64,000 bases of DNA, taken from positions 8,818,283-8,882,282 of the forward strand of contig NZ_QFRX01000001.1 of assembly GCF_003143935.1 (NCBI RefSeq), written 5' to 3'. Positions within the stretch are counted from its first letter, which is position 1; each line of letters starts with the position of its first letter. The position numbers and the translations under genes are program-made. Origin of the DNA: Streptomyces sp. Act143 (GTDB lineage: Bacteria > Actinomycetota > Actinomycetes > Streptomycetales > Streptomycetaceae). The notes below the pieces were generated by a model. The model was not told the origin of the DNA. It saw only the letters and a program-made list of their open reading frames with translations, and ran no database searches. This document shows, piece after piece, positions 55,487 through 64,000 of this stretch.

Positions 55487-55918
55487 GTGTCCGGTGGAGA
55501 GGTGGCCGGCATCCTGGTGGCCGTCTTCTGGGCGATCCTGGTCTCCTTCCTCGCCGTCGCGCTGGCGAGGCTGGCCCAGACGCTCAGGGCGACCACCAAG
55601 CTGGTGGCGGACGTGACCGACCAGGCCGTCCCGCTCCTCGCGGACGCCTCCTCGGCGGTGCGGTCCGCGCAGACCCAGATCGACCGGGTCGACGCGATCG
55701 CCTCCGACGTCCAGGAGGTCACCTCCAACGCCTCGGCGCTCTCCACGACCGTCGCCTCCACCTTCGGCGGCCCGCTGGTCAAGGTGGCGGCGTTCGGATA
55801 CGGCGTGCGCCGGGCACTCGCGGGCCGCAAGGACGACGTGCCCGCCAAGGCGCCCCGGCGTACCGTGATCGTGGGGCGAACCGTGCCGACCGCGCGGCGG
55901 AAGAACCGGGGAAAGTAG
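55487..55918 (+). CDS. DUF948-type membrane protein
   Basis: 143-residue protein: N-terminal membrane helix (GILVAVFWAILVSFLAVALARL), then a helical region with heptad-like AVRSAQTQIDRVDAIASDVQEV (coiled coil) and a basic C-terminus (PTARRKNRGK). DUF948 proteins are of unknown role, sometimes compared to chemotaxis-like helices. GTG 55487 is 6 bp after GGGAGCGGG. First gene of the run to aroK; the next gene starts 12 bp on. Confidence 0.78.
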   Translation: MSGGEVAGILVAVFWAILVSFLAVALARLAQTLRATTKLVADVTDQAVPLLADASSAVRSAQTQIDRVDAIASDVQEVTSNASALSTTVASTFGGPLVKVAAFGYGVRRALAGRKDDVPAKAPRRTVIVGRTVPTARRKNRGK

Positions 55919-55930
55919 GAGCCAGCTCAG

Positions 55931-56284
55931 ATGTTCCGCCGTACCTTCTGGTTCAGCACGGGCGTCGCCGCCGGTGTGTGGGCCACCACCAAGGTCAACC
56001 GCAAGCTGAAGCAGCTGACCCCGGAGCACCTCGCCGTCGCCGCGACGAACAAGGCGATCGAGGCCGGGCACAGGCTCAAGGACCGTGCGGTCGGCTTCGC
56101 GCTCGACGTCCGCGACAACATGGCCCAGCGGGAGGAAGAGCTGGGGGAGGCGCTGGGCATCAACGCGGACCCCGAACTCCCCGCTCCCCGGCGGTTCGCC
56201 GCCATCGAGAACCGCAACAACCACAAGTACGTCGAGGGATCGACGTATGAGACGTACTCGTACAACCGGAATGAGGACCACTGA
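55931..56284 (+). CDS. DUF6167 family protein
   Basis: 117-residue protein: N-terminal hydrophobic/aromatic helix (RRTFWFSTGVAAGVWA), then helical segments (LTPEHLAVAATNKAI...LKDRAVGFALDVRDNM) and a polar tail rich in Asn/Tyr. Function is unknown. It is conserved next to alaS in Streptomyces. Stop overlaps the alaS start by one base (TGATG). Confidence 0.8.
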   Translation: MFRRTFWFSTGVAAGVWATTKVNRKLKQLTPEHLAVAATNKAIEAGHRLKDRAVGFALDVRDNMAQREEELGEALGINADPELPAPRRFAAIENRNNHKYVEGSTYETYSYNRNEDH

Positions 56285-58956
56285 TGGAGTCGGCCGAGAT
56301 TCGCCGCCGCTGGCTGAGCTTCTACGAGGAGCGCGGTCACACCGTCGTCCCTTCGGCGTCGCTCATCGCGGACGACCCGACTCTGCTCCTGGTCCCCGCC
56401 GGCATGGTGCCCTTCAAGCCGTACTTCCTCGGTGAGGTCAAGCCGCCGTGGTCGCGCGCGACCAGCGTGCAGAAGTGCGTGCGCACGCCCGACATCGAAG
56501 AGGTCGGCAAGACCACCCGGCACGGCACCTTCTTCCAGATGTGCGGCAACTTCTCCTTCGGCGACTACTTCAAGGAAGGCGCCATCAAGTACGCCTGGGA
56601 GCTGCTCACCACGCCCCAGGACAAGGGTGGTTACGGCCTGGAGCCGGAGAAGCTCTGGATCACCGTCTACCTGGAGGACGACGAGGCCGAGCGCATCTGG
56701 CACGAGGTCGTCGGCGTGCCCAAGGAGCGCATCCAGCGCCTCGGCATGAAGGACAACTACTGGTCCATGGGCGTCCCCGGACCCTGTGGCCCCTGCTCCG
56801 AGATCAACTACGACCGCGGCCCCGAGTTCGGCGTCGAGGGCGGCCCCGCCGTCAACGACGAGCGGTACGTGGAGATCTGGAACCTCGTCTTCATGCAGTA
56901 CGAGCGTGGCGAGGGCATCGGCAAGGACAACTTCGAGATCCTCGGCGAGCTCCCCAGCAAGAACATCGACACCGGTCTCGGACTCGAGCGTCTCGCCATG
57001 ATTCTGCAGGGCGTGCAGAACATGTACGAGATCGACACCTCCATGGCCGTCATCAAGAAGGCCACCGAGCTGACCGGTGTCGCCTACGGCGACGCCCACG
57101 ACTCGGACGTCTCCCTGCGCGTGGTCACCGACCACATGCGCACGTCGGTCATGCTCATCGGCGACGGCGTCACCCCCGGCAACGAGGGCCGCGGTTACGT
57201 GCTGCGCCGCATCATGCGCCGCGCCATCCGCAACATGCGCCTGCTGGGCGCCACCGGCCCGGTCGTCCTGGACCTCATCGACACCGTCATCGGCATGATG
57301 GGCCAGCAGTACCCCGAGCTGGTCACCGACCGCGAGCGCATCGAGAAGGTCGCCGTCGCCGAGGAGAACGCCTTCCTCAAGACGCTCAAGGCCGGCACCA
57401 ACATCCTCGACACCGCCGTTACCGAGACCAAGGCCGCCGGCGGCAAGGTCCTCGCCGGCGACAAGGCGTTCCTGCTCCACGACACCTGGGGCTTCCCGAT
57501 CGACCTCACCCTGGAGATGGCCGCCGAGCAGGGCCTGTCCGTGGACGAGGACGGCTTCCGCCGCCTGATGAAGGAGCAGCGGGAGCGCGCCAAGGCCGAC
57601 GCCCAGGCCAAGAAGACCGGCCACGCCGGTGCCGGCGCCTACCGCGAGATCGCGGACAAGGTCGGCGAGACCGACTTCATCGGGTACTCCGACACCGAGG
57701 GCGAGTCCACGATCGTCGGCATCCTCGTCGACGGCGTCTCCTCCCCGGCCGCCACCGAGGGCGACGAGGTCGAGATCGTCCTCGACCGCACCCCGTTCTA
57801 CGCCGAGGGCGGCGGCCAGATCGGCGACACCGGCAAGATCAAGGTCGACTCCGGTGCCGTCATCGAGATCCGCGACTGCCAGAAGCCGGTCCCGGGCGTC
57901 TACGTCCACAAGGGCGTCGTGCAGTTCGGCGAGGTCACCGTCGGTGCCAAGGCGCACGCCTCGATCGACGCCCGCCGCCGCACGGCCATCGCCCGTGCCC
58001 ATTCGGCGACCCACCTGACCCACCAGGCCCTGCGGGACGCGCTCGGCCCGACGGCCGCCCAGGCCGGTTCCGAGAACCAGCCCGGCCGCTTCCGCTTCGA
58101 CTTCGGTTCCCCGTCCGCCGTTCCGACGGCCGTGATGACCGACGTCGAGCAGAAGATCAACGAGGTGCTCGCCCGCGACCTCGACGTCCGCGCCGACGTC
58201 ATGGGCATCGACGAGGCCAAGAAGCAGGGCGCCATCGCCGAGTTCGGCGAGAAGTACGGCGAGCGGGTCCGTGTCGTCACCATCGGCGACTTCTCCAAGG
58301 AGCTGTGCGGCGGCACGCACGTCCACAACACCTCGCAGCTCGGCCTGGTCAAGCTGCTCGGCGAGTCGTCCATCGGCTCCGGTGTCCGCCGCATCGAGGC
58401 CCTCGTCGGCGTCGACGCCTACAACTTCCTCGCCCGGGAGCACACGGTCGTCGCCCAGCTCCAGGAGCTGATCAAGGGCCGCCCGGAGGAGCTCCCGGAG
58501 AAGGTCTCCGCGATGCTCGGCAAGCTGAAGGATGCCGAGAAGGAAATCGAGAAGTTCCGCGCCGAGAAGGTCCTCCAGGCCGCGGCCGGTCTCGCCGAGT
58601 CCGCCAAGGACATCCGCGGCATCGCCGTCGTCACCGGCCAGGTCCCGGACGGCACGACCGCCGACGACCTGCGCAAGCTGGTCCTCGACGTGCGCGGCCG
58701 TATCCAGGGCGGACGCGCCGCCGTGGTCGCGCTGTTCACGGTCGCGGGCGGCAAGCCGCTGACGGTCATCGCCACCAACGAGGCCGCCCGCGAGCGCGGC
58801 CTCAAGGCCGGCGACCTGGTCCGCGCGGCCGCCAAGACCCTCGGCGGCGGCGGTGGCGGCAAGCCGGACGTCGCCCAGGGCGGCGGTCAGAACCCGGCCG
58901 CGATCGGCGAGGCCGTGGCGGCCGTCGAGCGTCTGGTCACGGACACCGCGAAGTGA
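56284..58956 (+). CDS. alaS: Alanine--tRNA ligase
   Basis: 890-residue class II synthetase: catalytic core starting with RRRWLSFYEERGHTVVPSASL (in parts), motif 2 TRHGTFFQMCGNFSFGDYFKEGA region, a helical domain, the editing domain with AHSATHLTHQAL (zinc ligands) and CGGTHVHNTSQLG, and a C-Ala domain ending in a Gly-rich GGGGGGKPDVAQGGGQNP. Start fixed by overlap with the preceding stop. ruvX overlaps its end. Confidence 0.98.
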   Translation: MESAEIRRRWLSFYEERGHTVVPSASLIADDPTLLLVPAGMVPFKPYFLGEVKPPWSRATSVQKCVRTPDIEEVGKTTRHGTFFQMCGNFSFGDYFKEGAIKYAWELLTTPQDKGGYGLEPEKLWITVYLEDDEAERIWHEVVGVPKERIQRLGMKDNYWSMGVPGPCGPCSEINYDRGPEFGVEGGPAVNDERYVEIWNLVFMQYERGEGIGKDNFEILGELPSKNIDTGLGLERLAMILQGVQNMYEIDTSMAVIKKATELTGVAYGDAHDSDVSLRVVTDHMRTSVMLIGDGVTPGNEGRGYVLRRIMRRAIRNMRLLGATGPVVLDLIDTVIGMMGQQYPELVTDRERIEKVAVAEENAFLKTLKAGTNILDTAVTETKAAGGKVLAGDKAFLLHDTWGFPIDLTLEMAAEQGLSVDEDGFRRLMKEQRERAKADAQAKKTGHAGAGAYREIADKVGETDFIGYSDTEGESTIVGILVDGVSSPAATEGDEVEIVLDRTPFYAEGGGQIGDTGKIKVDSGAVIEIRDCQKPVPGVYVHKGVVQFGEVTVGAKAHASIDARRRTAIARAHSATHLTHQALRDALGPTAAQAGSENQPGRFRFDFGSPSAVPTAVMTDVEQKINEVLARDLDVRADVMGIDEAKKQGAIAEFGEKYGERVRVVTIGDFSKELCGGTHVHNTSQLGLVKLLGESSIGSGVRRIEALVGVDAYNFLAREHTVVAQLQELIKGRPEELPEKVSAMLGKLKDAEKEIEKFRAEKVLQAAAGLAESAKDIRGIAVVTGQVPDGTTADDLRKLVLDVRGRIQGGRAAVVALFTVAGGKPLTVIATNEAARERGLKAGDLVRAAAKTLGGGGGGKPDVAQGGGQNPAAIGEAVAAVERLVTDTAK

Positions 58957-59423
58957 CGATGCGCAGAGGGCGTCGACTCGCGATCGACGTCGGGGACGCC
59001 CGGATCGGGGTCGCCTCGTGCGACCCCGACGGGATCCTCGCCACTCCGGTCGAGACGGTCCCGGGCCGGGACATCCCGGCCGCCCACCGCCGGCTGAGGC
59101 AGTTGGTGGAGGAGTACGAACCGATCGAGGTCGTCGTCGGACTCCCTCGCTCCCTCAAGGGGGGCGAGGGCCCGGCCGCGGTGAAGGTCAGAGGCTTCGC
59201 GCAGGAGCTGGCCAAGGGCATCGCACCGATCCCGGTCCGCCTGGTGGACGAGCGGATGACCACGGTCACGGCCAGCCAGGGACTGCGCGCCTCGGGCGTG
59301 AAGTCCAAGAAGGGCCGCTCCGTCATCGATCAAGCAGCCGCTGTGATCATCCTTCAGCAGGCGCTCGAATCCGAACGGGTGTCAGGTAAAGCACCCGGAG
59401 AGAGCGTCGAAGTGGTCATCTGA
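58953..59423 (+). CDS. ruvX: RNase H-fold putative Holliday junction resolvase RuvX (YqgF)
   Basis: 156-residue YqgF protein: RRLAIDVGDARIGVASCDPDG (first Asp), VVGLPRSLKGGEG, LVDERMTTV (Glu) and DQAAAVIILQQAL (Asp) make the RNase H-like site. The family is linked to rRNA processing as well as junction resolution. GTG 58953 overlaps the alaS stop (GTGA); ATG 58959 is also possible. Beside alaS and mltG as in many bacteria. Confidence 0.92.
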   Translation: MTMRRGRRLAIDVGDARIGVASCDPDGILATPVETVPGRDIPAAHRRLRQLVEEYEPIEVVVGLPRSLKGGEGPAAVKVRGFAQELAKGIAPIPVRLVDERMTTVTASQGLRASGVKSKKGRSVIDQAAAVIILQQALESERVSGKAPGESVEVVI

Positions 59424-59545
59424 TCGCGATACGGTAACGTTCCGCGCGATCGCGGCGCTGTTCGAACAGGTGCCGCACAGAGAGAGGCGGAACGGATGCC
59501 GAGCCACCAGCCGCGCGACCGCCGCCTCGCGGCTCTAGGGGATCG

Positions 59546-61255
59546 ATGACTGAGTATGGCCGGGGCCAGGAAGGCTCCGAACCGTGGCATCCGCAGGACC
59601 CGTATTACGGGGACGGCGGATGGGAAGGGCAGCAGGGCCACGTCGGCCAGCAAGCTGCCTACGGCGGCCAGCCGCAGCACTATCCGCAAGCGCCGCAGCA
59701 GCCGGCGTACGGCGACTGGGGCACCGGCCAGCAGGCCGATTACGGTCAGGCCCAGCAGCAGTACCAGCAGCAGCACTACGGCCAGCAGCACCAGCAGCAG
59801 TACGACCCGAACCAGCAGTACGCGCACCAGCAGCACCCCCAGCAGCAGTACGACAACAACGGCTGGGGCACGGGCACCCACACGCATGTCCAGTACACGG
59901 ACCCCTCGGACCCGTACGGTCAGCAGGCCGCCGCGTACGGCGCCGGTGACCAGCCCGACTACTACGGCACCCCCGACGCGTACCCGCCGCCGGAGCCGCC
60001 GAGCCGCCGCCGCGCCGAGCCGGAACCGCAGCGGGCGGACTGGGACCCCGGCCCCGACCAGGGCGAACACGCCTTCTTCGCGGGTGGTGGGGACGATGAC
60101 GGCGAGGACGGCCTCGACGACGAGGGCGAGGGCGGACGCGGCGACCGCAGGGGCCGCGGCGGCAAGAAGCCGAAGAAGCGGCGCAGTGGCTGTGCCTGCC
60201 TGGTGGTCGTGCTGGTCTTCGGCGGCGGTATCGGCGGCATCGGGTATTTCGGCTACCAGTTCTACCAGGATCGTTTCGCCTCGGCGCCGGACTTCGCGGG
60301 CGACGGTACCGAACCGACGGTGTCGATCGTGGTGGAGAAGGGGGCGGGCGGCGCCGACATCGGGCGGCTGCTGAAGGCGAAAGGTGTCGTCAAGAGCGTC
60401 GACGCGTTCGTCTCGGCGTTCACGCGTAACGAGGGCGAGAAGAAGATCCAGGCCGGCGCCTATCTGCTGAAGACGCAGATGTCCGCCGAGAGCGCTGTGG
60501 AGATGATGCTCGACCCGAAGAGCCAGAACGCCGTGATGGTCAGGCCGGGTCAGCGCAACGTCGCCGTCTACAAGAGCATCGACGACAAACTCGGCCTGAA
60601 GTCCGGGTCCACCCTGAAGACCGCCAAGGCGGAGTACAAGAGCCTCGGACTTCCGGACTGGATGGAAGTCAACAGCGAGATGAAGGATCCGCTGGAGGGC
60701 TTCCTTTACCCGGGCACCTATCCCGCCGCGAAGGGCATGAAGCCCGAGGCCGTTCTGAAGGGCATGGTCACCGCGGCCACGAAGAAGTACGACGCGCTCG
60801 ACCTGGAGGCCAAGGCCAAGGCGCTCAAGGTGGACAGCCCCCTGGACCTCGTCACCATCGCGAGCCTCGTCGAGGCCGAGGGCAAGACCGCCGACGACTA
60901 TCGCAAGATCGCGGAGGTGGTCTACAACCGCCTCGACTACGCCAACCCGCAGACGTACGGATCGCTCCAGTTCGACTCGACGTACAACTACGCGAAGAAC
61001 GAGAGCAACATCGACATCAGCGAGGCGGAGATCAGCAAGGACCAGGACCCGTACAACACGTACACCCACAAGGGTCTGCCGCCCGGTCCGATCGGGAACC
61101 CGGGCGACGACGCGCTCAAGTCGACGCTGAACCCCACCGACGACGGCTGGTACTACTTCGTGGCGACCGACGGCGTGAGCAAGACCGAATTCGCCAAGAC
61201 GCACGAAGAATTCCTGCGACTCAAGGAAAAGTTCGATGAAAGCAGGGGCAACTGA
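59546..61255 (+). CDS. mltG: Endolytic transglycosylase MltG with Q/Y-rich cytoplasmic tail
   Basis: 569-residue peptidoglycan transglycosylase that ends nascent glycan strands. A cytoplasmic N-terminus of about 210 residues is rich in Gln, Tyr, Pro and Gly (repeated QQ-Y units, residues about 30-110) and then acidic and Arg-rich. One membrane helix (about 214-236) leads to the extracellular domain, with the LysM-like part and YceG catalytic region (SLVEAEG, Glu 443/445; VVYNRL). Family length is about 340; the extra is the N-terminal tail. It overlaps aroE by 20 bp. Confidence 0.92.
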   Translation: MTEYGRGQEGSEPWHPQDPYYGDGGWEGQQGHVGQQAAYGGQPQHYPQAPQQPAYGDWGTGQQADYGQAQQQYQQQHYGQQHQQQYDPNQQYAHQQHPQQQYDNNGWGTGTHTHVQYTDPSDPYGQQAAAYGAGDQPDYYGTPDAYPPPEPPSRRRAEPEPQRADWDPGPDQGEHAFFAGGGDDDGEDGLDDEGEGGRGDRRGRGGKKPKKRRSGCACLVVVLVFGGGIGGIGYFGYQFYQDRFASAPDFAGDGTEPTVSIVVEKGAGGADIGRLLKAKGVVKSVDAFVSAFTRNEGEKKIQAGAYLLKTQMSAESAVEMMLDPKSQNAVMVRPGQRNVAVYKSIDDKLGLKSGSTLKTAKAEYKSLGLPDWMEVNSEMKDPLEGFLYPGTYPAAKGMKPEAVLKGMVTAATKKYDALDLEAKAKALKVDSPLDLVTIASLVEAEGKTADDYRKIAEVVYNRLDYANPQTYGSLQFDSTYNYAKNESNIDISEAEISKDQDPYNTYTHKGLPPGPIGNPGDDALKSTLNPTDDGWYYFVATDGVSKTEFAKTHEEFLRLKEKFDESRGN

Positions 61256-62075
61256 CGCCCGCCGGGCCGCCGTGCTCGGTTCGCCCATCGCCCACTCCCT
61301 GTCGCCGGTGCTGCACCGCACCGCGTACCAGGAGCTGGGACTGACGGGCTGGTCGTACGACCGGTTCGAGATCGACGAGGCCGCGCTGCCCGGGTTCTTC
61401 GCGGAGCTCGGGCCGGAGTGGGCCGGGCTGTCGCTGACCATGCCGCTCAAGCGGGCGGTCATCCCGCTGCTCGACGAGATCAGCGAGACGGCCGCCTCGG
61501 TCGAGGCGGTCAACACGGTCGTGTTCACCGAGGACGGCCGCAAGGTCGGCGACAACACCGACATCCCCGGCATGGTCGCCGCCCTGCGGGAGCACGGCAT
61601 CGAGACGGTGGACTCCGCCGCGATCCTCGGCGCCGGTGCCACGGCGTCCTCGGCGCTGGCCGCACTGGCCCGGGTCTGCACCGGCGAGGTGGTCGTCTAC
61701 GTCCGCAGCGCCGCCCGCGCCGCCGAGATGCGGCAGTGGGGCGAACGGCTCGACGTCGAGGTCCGTACGGAGGACTGGTCGGCGGCGGCGGACGCGCTGC
61801 ACCGGCCCCTGGTGATCGCCACCACCCCGGCCGGTACCACGGACGCCCTGGCCGCGGCCGTGCCCGAGCGGCCCACCACCCTCTTCGACGTGCTCTACGA
61901 CCCCTGGCCCACCCAGCTCGCGGCCCGCTGGTCGATGTTCGGCGGCGCCGTCGTCAGCGGCCTCGACCTGCTGGTGCACCAGGCGGTGCTCCAGGTCGAG
62001 CAGATGACGGGGTGCACTCCGGCGCCGCTGGCGGAGATGCGGGCGGTGGGCGAACGGAGCCTCGCGCGCGCGTGA
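61236..62075 (+). CDS. aroE: Shikimate dehydrogenase
   Basis: 279-residue NADPH-dependent enzyme reducing 3-dehydroshikimate. GSPIAHSLSPVLHRTAY (substrate Ser-Ser), LTMPLKRAV (catalytic Lys), DNTDIPGM, and ILGAGATASSALAAL (nucleotide-binding Gly loop) are present. ATG 61236 lies within the last 20 bp of mltG in a different frame. It is part of the aro run that continues with aroC and aroK. Confidence 0.94.
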   Translation: MKAGATDARRAAVLGSPIAHSLSPVLHRTAYQELGLTGWSYDRFEIDEAALPGFFAELGPEWAGLSLTMPLKRAVIPLLDEISETAASVEAVNTVVFTEDGRKVGDNTDIPGMVAALREHGIETVDSAAILGAGATASSALAALARVCTGEVVVYVRSAARAAEMRQWGERLDVEVRTEDWSAAADALHRPLVIATTPAGTTDALAAAVPERPTTLFDVLYDPWPTQLAARWSMFGGAVVSGLDLLVHQAVLQVEQMTGCTPAPLAEMRAVGERSLARA

Positions 62076-62377
62076 GACGCCGCCGGGGCGGTGCCGCATT
62101 TCCTCATCCGGAATTCTCAAGTCGCATTCCTCCCGTGGCGCCAACTGCGTGGTCACCCTGCACATCAGCGGCTGTGCCGGACACGGGGCAGCCCGGCCCC
62201 GCTTGAGCCGTGCTGGTGGATGGCCGTCCGCCTGGTGGACCGGCGGCCGGACATGTCGGTGGGACGTGGGAGGATCGAAGGTGGCGGGCCGGGGCCGCGC
62301 ACCTGGTCGCGCCATTGCCGTACGCGAGGACGCGCGTGCGCAGGGCAGTACGAGGGCGCGAGCACTGAGGAGCACCG
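62076..62377 (+). other. 302-bp intergenic region upstream of aroC
   Basis: No gene that I can support. A loose inverted repeat GTCCGCC ... GGCGGCCGGAC lies near 62228-62252. The only tract that resembles a regulatory element is the GAGGAG ribosome-binding site at 62367-62372 for aroC. No promoter is clear. Confidence 0.5.
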
Positions 62378-63562
62378 TTGAGCAGGTTGCGCTGGCTGAC
62401 CGCGGGGGAGTCCCACGGTCCCGCACTTGTGGCGACGCTGGAGGGCCTTCCCGCCGGCGTGCCGATCACCACGGAGATGGTGGCGGACCACCTGGCCCGG
62501 CGCCGGCTCGGTTATGGACGCGGCGCCCGGATGAAGTTCGAGCGCGACGAGGTCACCTTCCTCGGCGGCGTCCGGCACGGTCTCACCCTCGGTTCCCCGG
62601 TGGCTGTCATGGTGGGCAACACCGAGTGGCCGAAGTGGGAGCAGGTCATGGCGGCGGACCCCGTCGACCCGGAGATCCTGGCCGGGCTCGCTCGCAACGC
62701 GCCTCTGACCCGCCCGCGTCCCGGTCATGCCGACCTCGCGGGAATGCAGAAGTACGGCTTTGACGAGGCTCGGCCGATCCTGGAGCGTGCCTCGGCGCGT
62801 GAGACGGCGGCCCGGGTTGCGCTGGGCGCGGTGGCCCGGTCGTACCTGAAGGAGACGGCCGGCATCGAGATCGTCTCCCATGTCATCGAGCTGTGCTCGG
62901 TGAAGGCGCCGCAGGGTGTGTACCCGACCCCGGCCGATGTGGAGAGGCTGGATGCCGATCCGCTGCGCTGCCTGGACGCGGACACCTCCAAGGCGATGGT
63001 CGCGGAGGTCGATCAGGCCCACAAGGACGGCGACACCCTCGGTGGTGTGGTCGAGGTCCTGGCCTACGGCGTCCCGGTCGGCCTGGGCTCGCATGTGCAC
63101 TGGGACCGCAAGCTCGATGCCCGGCTCGCGGGTGCGCTGATGGGTATCCAGGCCATCAAGGGCGTCGAGATCGGTGACGGTTTCGAGCTTGCGCGGGTGC
63201 CGGGTTCCAAGGCGCACGACGAGATCGTCAACACGCCCGAGGGCATCCGCCGGGTCTCCGGCCGCTCGGGCGGTACCGAGGGCGGTCTGACCACGGGTGA
63301 GCTGCTGCGGGTGCGGGCGGCGATGAAGCCGATCGCGACCGTGCCGCGCGCTCTGCAGACCGTGGACGTGACCACGGGTGAGGCGGCGCCCGCCAACCAC
63401 CAGCGTTCGGATGTCTCCGCGGTTCCGGCCGCCGGGATCGTCGCCGAGGCGATGGTGGCGCTCGTCCTGGCGGACGCGGTCGCGGAGAAGTTCGGCGGCG
63501 ACAACGTCGTGGAGACCCGCCGCAACGTCCAGTCCTACCTCGACCACCTGGCCATCCGGTGA
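62378..63562 (+). CDS. aroC: Chorismate synthase
   Basis: 394-residue FMN-dependent lyase making chorismate from EPSP, the last step of the shikimate pathway and the source for the pabB-like enzyme at the other end of the window. Signatures: RWLTAGESHGPAL, RPGHADLAG-type (RPRPGHADLAGMQKYG) and RSGGTEGGLTTGE. The start is TTG at 62378 after GAGGAG at 5-6 bp. The stop overlaps the aroK start by 4 bp. Confidence 0.97.
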   Translation: MSRLRWLTAGESHGPALVATLEGLPAGVPITTEMVADHLARRRLGYGRGARMKFERDEVTFLGGVRHGLTLGSPVAVMVGNTEWPKWEQVMAADPVDPEILAGLARNAPLTRPRPGHADLAGMQKYGFDEARPILERASARETAARVALGAVARSYLKETAGIEIVSHVIELCSVKAPQGVYPTPADVERLDADPLRCLDADTSKAMVAEVDQAHKDGDTLGGVVEVLAYGVPVGLGSHVHWDRKLDARLAGALMGIQAIKGVEIGDGFELARVPGSKAHDEIVNTPEGIRRVSGRSGGTEGGLTTGELLRVRAAMKPIATVPRALQTVDVTTGEAAPANHQRSDVSAVPAAGIVAEAMVALVLADAVAEKFGGDNVVETRRNVQSYLDHLAIR

Positions 63563-64000
63563 GCCCTCGCGTGGTGCTCGTCGGCCCGATGGGCGTGGGC
63601 AAGTCCACCGTCGGCCAGCTGCTCGCCGAGCGGCTCGGCGTGGGCTACCGGGACACGGACGACGACATCGTCGCCGAGCAGGACCGGACCATCGCCGAGA
63701 TCTTCGTCGACGAGGGCGAGCCCGCCTTCCGCGCGATCGAGAAGGCGGCGGTGGCGCGAGCCCTCGTCGAGCACGACGGCGTCCTCGCCCTGGGCGGCGG
63801 CGCGATCCTCGACGAGGACACACGCGCATCCCTCGTCGGCCTGCCGGTCGTCTACCTCTCGATGGACGTCGAGGAGGCCGTCAAGCGCACCGGCCTCAAC
63901 GCGGCCCGCCCGCTGCTCGCCGTCAACCCGCGCAAGCAGTGGCGCGAGCTGATGGAGGCACGGCGGCACCTGTACGAGGGGATCGCCACAGCGGTCGTCG
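63559..64000 (+). CDS. aroK: Shikimate kinase (partial, cut by window end)
   Basis: 147 codons of a shikimate kinase that runs past the window edge. P-loop GPMGVGKST (residues 9-17), DTDDDIV (shikimate-binding Asp), LGGGAIL near residue 77 and the lid arginine in AARPLL are present. GTG 63559 overlaps the aroC stop (GTGA). aroB should follow beyond the window, by analogy with other Streptomyces. Confidence 0.95.
   Translation, partial: MSPRVVLVGPMGVGKSTVGQLLAERLGVGYRDTDDDIVAEQDRTIAEIFVDEGEPAFRAIEKAAVARALVEHDGVLALGGGAILDEDTRASLVGLPVVYLSMDVEEAVKRTGLNAARPLLAVNPRKQWRELMEARRHLYEGIATAVV

Noticed and set aside
55927..58443. 838-codon open frame antisense to alaS
   Set aside because: Same antisense artefact; alaS motifs are complete on the plus strand.

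Overview
The window is high-GC actinobacterial DNA with strong G/C third-position bias, many GTG and some TTG starts, and frequent 1-4 bp stop/start overlaps. The gene content (ssgB, relA, the ruvCAB-yajC-secDF-apt-relA block, pgsA-patA-pimA, rpsD, alaS-ruvX-mltG-aroE-aroC-aroK) identifies it as a Streptomyces core-chromosome segment. From memory of family and gene order, it corresponds to roughly the SCO1495 to SCO1547 interval of S. coelicolor, read in the opposite direction. No phage, IS element or CRISPR array was seen.

Layout. 0-6.6 kb: p-aminobenzoate genes (pabB-like, pabC-like), a double GNAT acetyltransferase, a cytoplasmic DsbA-like protein, two small membrane proteins (one of only 50 residues), a CGNR zinc-finger regulator, the sporulation gene ssgB and a PGPGW membrane protein. 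6.67-16.93 kb: a segment bounded by two identical tRNA-Val(CAC) genes in direct orientation. It holds a five-gene carbohydrate operon (Tat-type solute-binding lipoprotein, two permeases, YesL/DUF624 protein, YetA/exo-rhamnogalacturonan-lyase-like secreted enzyme) behind a promoter with LacI-type operators, plus a 35-bp tandem repeat, a large multispanning membrane protein and an SRPBCC protein. 17-19.7 kb: a DEDDh exonuclease divergent from a translationally coupled pair (DUF4365-like protein and an uncharacterised protein). 19.9-25 kb: thrS, a K+-channel-like protein, a HIT protein and an uncharacterised membrane protein. 25-33 kb: an EF-G-like GTPase, the phosphatidylinositol mannoside operon pgsA-patA-pimA, a LemA-like protein and the PLP synthase pair pdxS-pdxT. 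33-43 kb: yebC, ruvC-ruvA-ruvB, yajC-secD-secF-apt and relA, mostly overlapping or closely spaced. 43-53 kb: DUF349 coiled-coil protein, cyclophilin, metallo-beta-lactamase-fold hydrolase, hisS, a decayed response-regulator region beside a drug-type ABC exporter, a VKOR protein, rarA and rpsD behind a leader of about 280 nt. 53-64 kb: a STAND ATPase without a DNA-binding domain, then the one-directional run DUF948-DUF6167-alaS-ruvX-mltG-aroE-aroC-aroK, with aroK cut by the window end.

Most of the window is housekeeping: translation, Holliday-junction processing, Sec secretion, stringent response, shikimate pathway and membrane lipid synthesis. The less ordinary material is the tRNA-flanked pectin-type operon and its tandem repeat, the coupled DUF4365 pair opposite an exonuclease, the EF-G paralogue whose G4 motif is degenerate, the decayed regulator beside the ABC exporter, and several strong intergenic structures. 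These include a 24-bp perfect hairpin after relA, a palindrome carrying both stop codons of two convergent genes, and a G-tract cluster upstream of thrS. Nothing here can be shown to be a wholly new system from sequence reading alone. The best candidates are listed as findings.
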